Assembly: GCA_903878265.1 (NCBI GenBank)
Contig: CAIRHD010000293.1
Span: 1 to 43,602, forward strand
Source: an uncultured Bacteroidales bacterium
GTDB lineage: Bacteria; Bacteroidota; Bacteroidia; Bacteroidales; UBA4417
DNA length: 43,602 nucleotides
Direction of reading: 5' to 3'
In this document: positions 19,372-27,225 of the stretch, in pieces
Numbering within the stretch: position 1 is the stretch's first letter
Layout: each line of letters starts with the position of its first letter
The notes under the pieces: generated by a model
Database searches by the model: none
Told to the model about the DNA's origin: nothing
What the model saw: only the letters and a program-made list of their open reading frames with translations
Translations under genes and position numbers: made by a program

Positions 19372-20751
19372 ATGAAAAAACTAACCAAATCAATTCTTAT
19401 GCTGAGCTTCATTGCTTTTCTGTTCCCGGCATGTAAAACAAAACCCGTTGGCCCCGAAGTAAAAGCCAACTATCCCGATTGGGCCAAAAATTCTGTTATT
19501 TACGAAGTTAACGTAAGGCAGTACACCCCCGAAGGTACTTTTAAAGCATTTGAAGCCAACCTTCCACGCCTAAAAGAACTTGGTATTGATATCCTTTGGT
19601 TTATGCCAATCCACCCAATTGGAATCGTTGACCGCAAAGTTCCTGATGGGATGAAGGAAAGTCTTGGCAGCTACTATTCGGTGCGCGATTACAAAGGCGT
19701 GAACCCCGAATTTGGTACCGAAGCCGATTTCAAGGCACTCGTTACCAAAGCCCACGAAATGGGGTTTAAGGTACTTATTGATTGGGTGGCAAACCACTCT
19801 TCGAGGGATATTAGCTGGATTGCCGAACATCCGGATTGGTTTGTGCAGGATAGCACCGGCAAAATACTTGCTCCTTTCGACTGGACCGATGTAGCCAAGC
19901 TCAATTACCAAAACAAGGATATGCGCGCTGCTATGATTGATGCCATGAAATACTGGGTAAGCAATTGCGATATTGATGGTTTCCGTTGCGATGTGGCCGG
20001 CGAAGTGCCTGTTGATTTCTGGGAAGATGCCCGCCTCGAACTCGAAAAAACCAAACCCATGTTTATGTTGGCCGAAAACGAGGACAAAGCCGAACTGTGC
20101 AACAAAGCTTTCGATGCCAATTATGGCTGGGGCATGCACCACGTTATGCACCAGGTTGCACAAGGCAAGGATTCGGTAAATAAAATTTCGCAGCAGGTAA
20201 TTAAGATGGATTCAATTATGCCAAAACATTCGATGCAAATGAATTTCATCACCAACCACGACGAAAACTCATGGAATGGAACTGTTAAGGAAAAATTTGG
20301 CGATGGCGGCAAAGCATACGCCGTGCTGACTTATACCCTGCCGGGGATGCCACTTATTTATGGTGGGCAGGAAGCCGGTCTGGACAAAAGGCTCAAATTC
20401 TTCACCAAAGACACCATCAGTTGGGACAATATGGAGCTTGTGCCATTTTATCAAACGCTCAACAAACTAAAACACGGCAACGAAGCTTTGTTTAACCCAC
20501 CATTTGGCGGAACTTTCGAGAAAGTGAAAAACAGCGAAACCTCCAAGGTAATTACCTTCATTCGTGCAAAAGGCAGTTCTAAAGTGTTGGTGATGGCAAA
20601 CCTTACAAATGCACCGGTTTCGTTTACGGTTAATGATGCTGTAGCCGAAGGAACCTTTGCCGATGTTTTCACAAACCAGGCCCTCACCGTTAAAAAAGGC
20701 GAAGCTGTTGCTCTCGAAGCATTTGGATACAAAGTGCTGGAGGTAAAGTAG
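19372..20751 (+). CDS. GH13 alpha-amylase-family lipoprotein
   Basis: 459 aa from ATG 19372, chosen because a lipoprotein signal peptide starts there: basic MKKLTK, a hydrophobic stretch, then lipobox FPAC at residues 18-21. An in-frame ATG at 19210 lies in a palindromic repeat and would bury the signal. The barrel begins with SVIYEVNVRQYTPEG and shows region I DWVANH, region II GFRCDVAG with nucleophile D207, region III MLAENED with acid/base E235, and region IV FITNHDENSW with D297. A C-terminal all-beta domain ends the protein. It is a membrane-anchored alpha-glucan hydrolase and the last gene of the cluster. It is shorter than SusG (about 690 aa) and has no inserted starch-binding module, so it is a different type of GH13 lipoprotein. 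Confidence 0.92.
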   Translation: MKKLTKSILMLSFIAFLFPACKTKPVGPEVKANYPDWAKNSVIYEVNVRQYTPEGTFKAFEANLPRLKELGIDILWFMPIHPIGIVDRKVPDGMKESLGSYYSVRDYKGVNPEFGTEADFKALVTKAHEMGFKVLIDWVANHSSRDISWIAEHPDWFVQDSTGKILAPFDWTDVAKLNYQNKDMRAAMIDAMKYWVSNCDIDGFRCDVAGEVPVDFWEDARLELEKTKPMFMLAENEDKAELCNKAFDANYGWGMHHVMHQVAQGKDSVNKISQQVIKMDSIMPKHSMQMNFITNHDENSWNGTVKEKFGDGGKAYAVLTYTLPGMPLIYGGQEAGLDKRLKFFTKDTISWDNMELVPFYQTLNKLKHGNEALFNPPFGGTFEKVKNSETSKVITFIRAKGSSKVLVMANLTNAPVSFTVNDAVAEGTFADVFTNQALTVKKGEAVALEAFGYKVLEVK

Positions 20752-20808
20752 TTGCAACTCTTACTCTTGGCGAGGTTTTTACTGTTTTTGAGAGTACTTA
20801 AATTACTT

Positions 20809-20999
20809 AAAGTGCCTTGAGTGCCTAAAGTTACCGCCAAGGGATTTAGATTCCTGATTTAGTTTAAATTTGACACCAATAATCAACAAAGCCTGATGAA
20901 TTCTACTAAACTATTTGTGCCTAAATACTTGCAAAATTCAGAAATTCAAGTTAGTACCGCACTCAAGGCACTTTAGGCACTCCAGGCATTTTAGGCACT
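20809..20999. repeat. Long inverted repeat and GGCACT-rich direct repeats
   Basis: AAAGTGCCTTGAGTGC at 20809-20824 is the exact reverse complement of 20959-20974. The second arm is followed by further TTTAGGCACTCC copies to 20999. The arms are about 134 bases apart, with no ORF or insertion-sequence-like content between them. Confidence 0.65.
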
Positions 21000-21039
21000 C
21001 CAAACTTTAGGTATAAATAGTTTTATTATCCATAACACA

Positions 21040-21077
21040 AAGCCCCTTTTGCGCAATTACTGCCGAAGGGGCTTTTT
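21040..21077 (+). terminator. Rho-independent terminator after the alpha-glucan cluster
   Basis: Arms AAGCCCCTT and AAGGGGCTT pair perfectly across a loop of about 17 bases and are followed by TTTTTG on the + strand. It lies between the convergent GH13 lipoprotein gene and the minus-strand dcd operon. The minus-strand reading has only a three-T tail, so it may be a weaker stop for that side. Confidence 0.75.
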
Positions 21078-21476
21078 GTTTTGTAAAACAATGATAACAT
21101 TTACGGATACAGCTTTTTGTAAGAAAGTGACAGTTAAAAAATGTATTTTTGCCTTAACCCAATACGCATCTGTTAATTGCAGGATATGATGAGTTTTCTT
21201 AGTTTTTTAGGCTATCTGTACCGGCATGTGGCTGAAAAGAAGATGCACGGCAATGGAAGGTCATTATAAAACTTGCATATATAAATTGGCAATTAAAGGC
21301 GATTAGTTCTATTGTGAATTGTTCATAATAATAAATTTCTGTTTTTAAAGTAATCGCTGACTTTCACTTTCACACCTAGCTCTTCATTAAGTTCACGTGT
21401 AGGTGAGTCATTATGTCGTTCTCCTTTTTCTTTTTCTATTTACTTTGTTCTGTATGCTTGGGCGAATTAGCCTTTG

Positions 21477-22100
21477 TTATTTTTCCCTTTTAAGATATTT
21501 TTGGATTACTTCATATTCATAATCTTCATAAAACAGTGGATTCTTAGTGCCAGTTGTATTAGCATATTTGGCGCCCTCTTTTTTGGTGTAATCTTCAATT
21601 ACTTCATTTTCCATGCGATGAAAACTAATTTGACCGATTCGAATGCCAGGAAACAATGGAAGAGGTAATTTACCCATGTTATGCAATTCATAAGTCAAAC
21701 TTCCCTCAAAACCTGGGTCAATAAATCCAGCTGTTGAATGTACTTGTAATCCTGTCCGTCCCCAAGTACTTCGTCCCTCTAATCTTCCAGTTATACCCTT
21801 TGATAATTTTATATATTCTAGTGTAGAAGCAAGTACAAAATCATCTGGATGTAATATGAAAGGTTGCATTGGCTGAACATGAACCACTTCAGAATAATTT
21901 GCAACCTGTTCTTGAAACTCCTCTTTGGTAAGCGAAAGATCAAAATGAGATTGTTTGGCAGTTTTAATATATCTAAATTCTGTTCCGAGCCTTACATCAA
22001 CTGAAGAACTGCCTATTTGTTTCTTAACCCTCATTAATGGAGTAATAATTATCGTCCCTTTTAATAATTCACGAACTATGTCTCTGTCTGAAAGCACCAT
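21477..22100 (-). CDS. dcd: dCTP deaminase (Dcd/dUTPase superfamily)
   Basis: 207 aa. The Dcd fold is clear: MVLSDRDIVRELL, SSVDVRLGTEF, GRLEGRSTWGRTG, and GFIDPGFEG leading into LTYELHN. The residues used by E. coli Dcd fall at identical numbers here: S111 and R115 in STWGR, and the catalytic glutamate E138 in YELHN. The predicted reaction is dCTP to dUTP plus ammonia. It is the last gene of a five-gene minus-strand operon, four bases after the metallopeptidase-like gene. Chromosomal Dcd normally serves dTTP synthesis, but phage-defence Dcd proteins that deplete dCTP also exist. The AT-rich composition and the company of signalling-type proteins favour the second reading. Whether the genome has another, housekeeping dcd cannot be seen. 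A bifunctional deaminase-dUTPase is a further possibility. Confidence 0.92.
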   Translation of the reverse strand: MVLSDRDIVRELLKGTIIITPLMRVKKQIGSSSVDVRLGTEFRYIKTAKQSHFDLSLTKEEFQEQVANYSEVVHVQPMQPFILHPDDFVLASTLEYIKLSKGITGRLEGRSTWGRTGLQVHSTAGFIDPGFEGSLTYELHNMGKLPLPLFPGIRIGQISFHRMENEVIEDYTKKEGAKYANTTGTKNPLFYEDYEYEVIQKYLKREK

Positions 22101-22104
22101 ATAG

Positions 22105-23523
22105 TTATCCTTCCATTATTTTAAAAATTTCTGATGACTCAATTGACTTTAATAAAATGTTGTCGCTTTTCTCTAAGATATTTCCAAATATTTTCATCTT
22201 TTCAATAAAAGAATACTCACCATTATCAAAAAATAATTCAATCGATATTGGTAAAATATTTTCAATTTTATTAATCCAACCTGTATTAATTATTTCCCAA
22301 AGCTTGGTTCGTGTTTCTTGTAAAGCTTCTTTTGCTTCATTTAGCTCTTTCAATTCAATTTTTGATGTTGGTATGTCAAGATATTTATTTTTAATAAGTT
22401 CAAGCTTTTCAATGTCATTATATGAAGCAATAGGAATCCCAACAGAAAGGCGTTTCTTTAAAGAGTTTATTCGTTTAAAGTCTTCTATTGAAAGAGTGAA
22501 ACTCAAATTAATTAATTCATCTACTTCTTCACTTATCACATCAAGCAATAATGTCATATCAATTGAGGGAGAAGCTTGAGAAGTATTGGGATTGAGAAAT
22601 TTACGACTTGTTTCATTATAATTCTCTAGCATAAAATAATAGAAGGAACTCAAATCTGAATTGCCAAGATAAGATGTTGTTAATGGGATTATTATTTTTT
22701 TTGATTCTAAATACTCTTGAATTATATTAATTCTTAAAACATTTGAAGGATGAGTCTCACTGCTTCTTTCGTTCCCTTCAATTCCAGAAAGTAAAAGAAC
22801 AAAAGTAGCAAAAGAAGCAAGATAGGCAGGCCCTAATATTTTAGTAGCTATTAAGTCGCAATAAATCTCTTCAATCCAATTCTCTATTAGCATTCTGTCT
22901 CTCCCAGTAATTTCATCCGGAATTAACTTTGGGTTAGAAAGTAATTTTTCAATTCCTTTTAAATCAGTATGGCCACATTCATGTGCAAGTATTGTCCAGT
23001 TCAAGGGGTTGTCATAATCAATTTTTGGCAGGAACACGGTTGGATTTTCTTCCAAAAACTCTGATGAAATATTTTTATTATTTAAAATATCTGAGAATAA
23101 CCAAGCTAAATTGCTTTCAAAAAACATATAATCATTTGTGAGAACAATATTTATTTTTTCGTTTTTTCTGTCCGCAGGAAAAAAATCAACAACCTCTTTA
23201 ATGAAAATATGTGTTTCTGGTCGGACCCATTCACCATAAATTAATTGTAGCTGTTCATGTAATTTGATAATTGTAAAAAAAGCATTGGATATTCTTCTTG
23301 ATACTGTTGCTTTTTCAAAAGGATTTAATTCACCTGAGATTTTAAGATATCCTATTAAATTTTCAAGATTAAGTTGAGTTGAGTCCAACGCTTTGCAGAA
23401 TAAGCTAACAACCTCTTTCCCTTCGGTTTTAGAAGACGAATAATGAGAAAATAAATATCTCTTCATTCTTGAAATTTTTTCCAAGACTTCAATACAAAGA
23501 ATTTTTTCAATTTGATTTTCCAT
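22105..23523 (-). CDS. M48-like HExxH metallopeptidase-domain protein
   Basis: 472 aa, no signal peptide and no clear membrane helix, so probably cytoplasmic. A zinc-peptidase core is visible in the middle: H181-E182-C-G-H185 in LAHECGH, then EEIYCDLIATKILGP around residue 219 (an E-x3-D third-ligand motif), then ETHPSNVLRI at about 256-265. That order (HExxH, ExxxD, THPxxxRI) is the pattern of M48-type peptidases, which are usually membrane proteins; this one is soluble and longer. The first 150 residues and the last 200 are helical and not recognised. It lies four bases upstream of dcd and directly follows the small helical protein. A protease that activates or silences the deaminase or another partner is possible, but no substrate can be read from the sequence. 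Strongly AT-rich. Confidence 0.8.
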   Translation of the reverse strand: MENQIEKILCIEVLEKISRMKRYLFSHYSSSKTEGKEVVSLFCKALDSTQLNLENLIGYLKISGELNPFEKATVSRRISNAFFTIIKLHEQLQLIYGEWVRPETHIFIKEVVDFFPADRKNEKINIVLTNDYMFFESNLAWLFSDILNNKNISSEFLEENPTVFLPKIDYDNPLNWTILAHECGHTDLKGIEKLLSNPKLIPDEITGRDRMLIENWIEEIYCDLIATKILGPAYLASFATFVLLLSGIEGNERSSETHPSNVLRINIIQEYLESKKIIIPLTTSYLGNSDLSSFYYFMLENYNETSRKFLNPNTSQASPSIDMTLLLDVISEEVDELINLSFTLSIEDFKRINSLKKRLSVGIPIASYNDIEKLELIKNKYLDIPTSKIELKELNEAKEALQETRTKLWEIINTGWINKIENILPISIELFFDNGEYSFIEKMKIFGNILEKSDNILLKSIESSEIFKIMEG

Positions 23524-23955
23524 TTATAATGCAATACTTTTATATTGTTTAGGTTTTAGAATCGAAATTTCTTCTTTCCAAATAGGGACTGAAATTTGTA
23601 AAAGCAACTCCTGTATTTTCTCTATATCGTTTTTGTCAGAAGCAGCGGGGATTTGCATATACTTTTTAATGCTCTCTTTAGCTTTCTCTAATTCGTCCTT
23701 GTGCTCCCCTACTTGGAGTTTTCCGGAGTAAAGATACTGTCTGTCGTGAAAAGGGTTGATTCCTAATTTTTCTTCAATTTCTTCTTTTTCTTTTGAATTT
23801 TCTGAAACTGAAATAATAAGTTCAATTATTTCCACACCTTTTTTTAGCTTATCAATGGAAGCCGTGATACCATTTTTAATTAAGGTTAATTCCATAATTA
23901 ATGCATCAATTTCAGCTACAACATTGAGTTTATTGGCTATTTTTCTTATTCTCAT
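23524..23955 (-). CDS. Small helical, coiled-coil-like protein of unknown function
   Basis: 143 aa, rich in K, E, I and L and almost entirely predicted helical, with heptad-like segments at about 15-65 and 85-115. I do not recognise a family. A central break, GINPFHDRQYLYSG, separates two helical halves. There is no signal peptide or membrane span. Its stop directly abuts the start of the M48-like gene (no spacer) and its start lies one base after the STAS-like gene. It is thus firmly in the operon and probably a structural or adaptor subunit. It could equally be a regulator of the protease. Confidence 0.75.
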   Translation of the reverse strand: MRIRKIANKLNVVAEIDALIMELTLIKNGITASIDKLKKGVEIIELIISVSENSKEKEEIEEKLGINPFHDRQYLYSGKLQVGEHKDELEKAKESIKKYMQIPAASDKNDIEKIQELLLQISVPIWKEEISILKPKQYKSIAL

Positions 23956-23956
23956 C

Positions 23957-24577
23957 TCAATTAGATTTTAAGATTTCATACACGGAACAATAATTATCAC
24001 TGCCATTTTTCGGATTAATAATAAATCCCTTTTTATTGAGAGAACTTAGAGATTCAATTATTTTGTTTGGTTGAAATTCCTCAATTGCATCTATAATATC
24101 CCTTTCAGTTACGGAGTGTGATTCATTGATAAATTTTAGAATTGATTTATCAATAGAATTTAAATTGCCGATAAATTCTATATTCTCCATACCACCAGTT
24201 TCAATCATTGTTGATAAGCCTGTACCTAAGAATATTTTTTCTGTTTCCTCAATGGTTGTATTCCTTGGTAAAGTTCTATCAACATGTTTTAGAATCCCTC
24301 TATAAAAACATCTTTTGTGAATTAGTTTCATCTTGAAAATAGTAGGCTTATTATTTTCTTGAATTGCGTGTATAATCGGGCCAAAAGCATACTGACAAAA
24401 AACATAGTCGAGTGGATTTGCTTTTTGAAAATCAATAAGTAATAATGAACTAGGTGTTAAATTTGTAATTATACCAATAAGTAGTTTATAAACCTCTTCT
24501 CCTTTATAGCGACCGCCTGTATAAGAAGCCTTGATAATATCCTCGACAATATCTATTGAAATAATATTTTCTTTCAT
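23957..24577 (-). CDS. STAS-like (DUF4325-type) protein with C-terminal winged-helix domain
   Basis: 206 aa. The N-terminal 110 residues look like the STAS-like domain often found beside GHKL ATPases: GGRYKGEEVYKLL, then a buried strand LLLIDFQKANPLDYVFCQ, then AFGPII. About residues 140-200 look like a small winged helix: DKSILKFINESHSVTERD, IIESLSSLNKKGFI. The combination suggests an anti-sigma-factor-antagonist-like switch coupled to nucleic-acid or protein binding. It lies 15 bases downstream of the STAS-ATPase gene and one base from the next gene. The functional reading is inference; the domain assignment is moderately secure. Confidence 0.7.
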   Translation of the reverse strand: MKENIISIDIVEDIIKASYTGGRYKGEEVYKLLIGIITNLTPSSLLLIDFQKANPLDYVFCQYAFGPIIHAIQENNKPTIFKMKLIHKRCFYRGILKHVDRTLPRNTTIEETEKIFLGTGLSTMIETGGMENIEFIGNLNSIDKSILKFINESHSVTERDIIDAIEEFQPNKIIESLSSLNKKGFIINPKNGSDNYCSVYEILKSN

Positions 24578-24592
24578 GTCTATGTGTTCAAA

Positions 24593-25516
24593 TTAAACAG
24601 GTATGAAAAAACTTATTTGAGCACCCGGAAAACTAGATACTTTGGTTTTCTTTCTGGATGATAAAGAAATTAATTGCATCTCACAATCACCACTTCTAAT
24701 TTTTATATTGCCATTTCTACTGAAGACGAATTCCTCCACTATTATTAAGCCATACCCATCATTATCATCGTTTGACATGCTTGTGTTTCCATCAACTAAA
24801 GCCCATTCGATTGATTCAGCTTCTGTATCAAACTTTTTTATACTAGCTTTAAAACCAACACCAATGTCATAGTAACAAACAGTTGTGCCATAATTTGGTC
24901 TTGCGTGAATTGATGCGATACCCCATGAATTGCTATGATCGAAAATGTTTTTAAACAGTTCAATGTTTGATTGACGGAATAGATAATAATCATCCCCGCT
25001 AAAATTATAAAATGGTGATGTTTGAAGAATATCAAAAACATCAATAGCGTGGTTAGCAAATTCTCCAACCATATTTTCAAAGTCAGCACCACTGGTCGTG
25101 TTCATTTTCTTAGGAATAGTTTCAATAGGCAAAACAACAGACTTTGAGTCAAATTTATTTGACTTTGCTTTTTGTCTCATTCTTCTTTCATTTTCAATAT
25201 GCACAATGTCCTGACCTTCTATAACTCCGACCCTATTACTCATTTGCCCGAAAAACCCAAGAGTTATTAAATAACTAAGAACGCTATCATCTGGATAAAT
25301 ATACCCAAAATTTGCAGTTGAATTTTTCCTTTTTACCGCAGCGCAAAAACAAATAATTGATAATGCTCCTTCAATATCAATGTATTTCACTTTTGAAAAG
25401 TCAAGAAACACATTATTGAATATGCTTCTATTATTTCTATATGATGCGCTTGTGGATTCGATTAAAAAATCCAAAACACTTGAAGTCACTTTCTCTGGTA
25501 TGTGAATGACAGTCAT
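24593..25516 (-). CDS. STAS domain fused to GHKL (HATPase_c) ATPase, anti-sigma-kinase-like
   Basis: 307 aa from ATG 25516. The frame stays open to a TTG at 25627, which would add 37 residues including a CDSC motif; I prefer the ATG because the first strand of the STAS fold (MTVIHIPEKV) begins there. The STAS part spans about residues 1-95: NNVFLDFSKVKYIDIEGAL, then FGYIYPDD and LGFFG. The GHKL ATPase follows: N-box ELFKNIFDHS (about 186-194), G1 box DIGVGF (217-222), G2 box GYGL (254-257) and a final PGAQISFFIPV strand. No histidine phospho-acceptor domain or membrane helix is present, so it is not an ordinary sensor kinase but resembles SpoIIAB/RsbW-like switch kinases or other stand-alone GHKL switches. 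It is the first gene of the AT-rich operon and probably the sensor. Confidence 0.78.
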   Translation of the reverse strand: MTVIHIPEKVTSSVLDFLIESTSASYRNNRSIFNNVFLDFSKVKYIDIEGALSIICFCAAVKRKNSTANFGYIYPDDSVLSYLITLGFFGQMSNRVGVIEGQDIVHIENERRMRQKAKSNKFDSKSVVLPIETIPKKMNTTSGADFENMVGEFANHAIDVFDILQTSPFYNFSGDDYYLFRQSNIELFKNIFDHSNSWGIASIHARPNYGTTVCYYDIGVGFKASIKKFDTEAESIEWALVDGNTSMSNDDNDGYGLIIVEEFVFSRNGNIKIRSGDCEMQLISLSSRKKTKVSSFPGAQISFFIPV

Positions 25517-25858
25517 TTTATCAATAAAACATGAATCACATTTAGCATAAAAATACAAATTTAATACCTTTTTGTCTGTTTTTAAGACATCACACTCTTT
25601 TTTTTGATATAGAGTCGTAAAAACCAAAAATGGTTCCCAAAAAACATTTCATTGAATTGTCAGACTTTTTCCGGAAGTATTACTTTAACAGAATTTGAAT
25701 TCTTAGAATATGTATTTAAAGGAATTTTCTGTTTTATCATGTAAATGGCCTAATGTTATCAGTCTGAAATAAGCTATTTCATGTGAAACATCATATTTTT
25801 CAAATATTTCGTCAAAAACATTACAACCAAGACCCATTTAATTTGTAGACTATCACGC

Positions 25859-25866
25859 CAAAAGTA
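25859..25866 (-). promoter_or_regulatory. Weak candidate -7 element upstream of the dcd operon
   Basis: Read on the minus strand this is TACTTTTG, fitting TAnnTTTG. No TTTG is found at the expected -33 distance, and the leader to the first gene would be over 300 bases. It is the only match between the zinc-finger microprotein and the operon. Confidence 0.22.
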
Positions 25867-25887
25867 AACTATAATGTTGGTAGATTG

Positions 25888-26085
25888 TTATTTTTTCCCT
25901 GATCCACCACAAACTCCACAAACCCTTTCACCTGTACCATGGCACCCAGCACAACTAACAATCCTTTTTTCTTTCTTACCAAATCCTTCATTAAATTGTT
26001 CGGATTTACCAGCGCCTGAGCAAGCTGGGCAGGGAATTCTTCCTGTTGCAGAACATCTTGAGCATGGTTGTTTTTCATTGTTCAT
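25888..26085 (-). CDS. Zinc-finger microprotein with four CxxCxGxG-type motifs
   Basis: 65 aa with four cysteine pairs: CSRCSATG, CPACSGAG, CAGCHGTG and CGVCGGSG. This is the repeat that makes the two-zinc finger of DnaJ, here almost without anything else. DnaJ's J-domain is absent, so it cannot be a co-chaperone of the usual type; stand-alone versions are thought to bind zinc, and possibly unfolded or partner proteins. The start codon overlaps the stop of the pentapeptide-repeat gene (ATGA), so it is translated with it and may act on that membrane protein. The competing frame over the same bases lacks the cysteine pattern. Confidence 0.8.
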   Translation of the reverse strand: MNNEKQPCSRCSATGRIPCPACSGAGKSEQFNEGFGKKEKRIVSCAGCHGTGERVCGVCGGSGKK

Positions 26086-26903
26086 TTAACCCTCCTTTTT
26101 GAAAATTTAACATTATTCTTATTTAAAATATTATCTAATTGTTGTTTCAGGATGGTTGATCCTCTGAGATCAGCATTTGATAAATCACAACCTTCGAAAT
26201 TAGCTGTTGTTAAATCCATATGTCTTAATTTGGCCTTTAAAAAAATAGAGTAAGAGAAATCTGCATTCTTTACCAAAGTTTTCGAAAGATTTGCGCCTGT
26301 AAAATCGCAGGCAATCATATGAACACCATTCAAATTGGCATTCTGAATAGATGAATTGTTGAAGTATGCTCCTCTGATTTCTGATTCACCTAATTTAATT
26401 TCATCTATCAAAATATTTTTGAGGTTGGAACCGACTAATGATAATTTAGGGGGATTCTTTTCAATCAAATTTGCCTCATAAAGAAATTGGAGAACCTGAC
26501 CCTTTCTTTCCCCATCTAAGTTGCTCAAAGCTATATTTATTCTTGCTCTGGAAATGGCAATCGTTTGTGGAGTTGGACCATTATGTAAATTATTTGTGAT
26601 AATTAGTTCGGTCATTACTTTTAGGAAAGATTCTAGAGTTTCATTCTTTGACCTCTCATCCTCCGATTTCATTGTTTTTGCTTTCTCAATTTGGCCCCAA
26701 AGCCATCCAATTAATGCTAGAGCAATAGGAATTATCATTAAATCTAACCAGTCCCACAAAGTTTTAGCTGCTTCTTTTGCATCATCCTTTTCACTTTCAC
26801 CGAAGCCTGTCCAAGATGGAGGGTTGGTTTGAATTGCTAAAAAAAAGATTAATCCAATTAGACTTACAATTATAACAATTAATAGTATACGAATGAATTT
26901 CAT
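26082..26903 (-). CDS. Membrane protein with C-terminal pentapeptide repeats
   Basis: 273 aa. Two hydrophobic helices at about 5-25 and 52-72 anchor it to the inner membrane; residues 72-150 form a charged helical linker. From about 150 to 260 it has A(D/N)LxG-type pentapeptide repeats (EIRGAYFNNSSIQNANLNG, ANLSKTLVKNADFS, ANFEGCDLSNADLRGS), which fold as a right-handed quadrilateral beta-helix. Function is unknown. Pentapeptide proteins with two N-terminal helices occur near accessory and defence genes, and this pair sits directly upstream of the AT-rich operon on the same strand. It shares the AT-rich composition of that region. It overlaps the zinc-finger microprotein by four bases. Confidence 0.85.
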   Translation of the reverse strand: MKFIRILLIVIIVSLIGLIFFLAIQTNPPSWTGFGESEKDDAKEAAKTLWDWLDLMIIPIALALIGWLWGQIEKAKTMKSEDERSKNETLESFLKVMTELIITNNLHNGPTPQTIAISRARINIALSNLDGERKGQVLQFLYEANLIEKNPPKLSLVGSNLKNILIDEIKLGESEIRGAYFNNSSIQNANLNGVHMIACDFTGANLSKTLVKNADFSYSIFLKAKLRHMDLTTANFEGCDLSNADLRGSTILKQQLDNILNKNNVKFSKRRVK

Positions 26904-27013
26904 ATTCTATAATTTTTAGATGCTATTTACTTTCAGATGCATGAACTTCAAAATCGCACTATTGCTATCTAAAACAGCTATAAATGCTTAAATTTGTTCT
27001 TAATTATTTTTTA

Positions 27014-27047
27014 CAAAAATAACTTATTTTAATTGTAAACCAGCAAA
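27014..27047 (-). promoter_or_regulatory. Candidate promoter for the pentapeptide-repeat gene
   Basis: On the minus strand, a -33 TTTG (27047-27044) and a -7 TATTTTTG (27021-27014, matching TAnnTTTG) are 22 bases apart. Transcription would start near 27007, giving a leader of about 100 bases before the ATG at 26903. Confidence 0.5.
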
Positions 27048-27225
27048 AATGATTATATTTTTTTTGTTGGTAATTTATGCTTACCTATGTGCATATTTCA
27101 ATTGTCTTAATGCTCTAATGCCATTGAAATTCCTTGCATAACATCTCCGTTCAGGCGCATCTTATTTTCAGACACGTCCGGCCAAGATTCACCACTCTTA
27201 TGTGCTTAAATCAAAACCACCCCAC

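Noticed and set aside
19570..20163. 197-residue minus-strand ORF inside the lipoprotein GH13 gene
   Set aside because: It lies opposite the catalytic barrel and shows no recognisable domain.
25517..25627. TTG-initiated extension of the STAS-ATPase, with a CDSC motif
   Set aside because: It precedes the first STAS strand and has no conserved look. It was left out of the call but kept in mind, because no strong ribosome-binding site decides between the starts.
25869..26078. Alternative minus-strand frame over the zinc-finger microprotein
   Set aside because: It lacks the four CxxC motifs, while the other frame shows them all and overlaps the upstream stop as ATGA.
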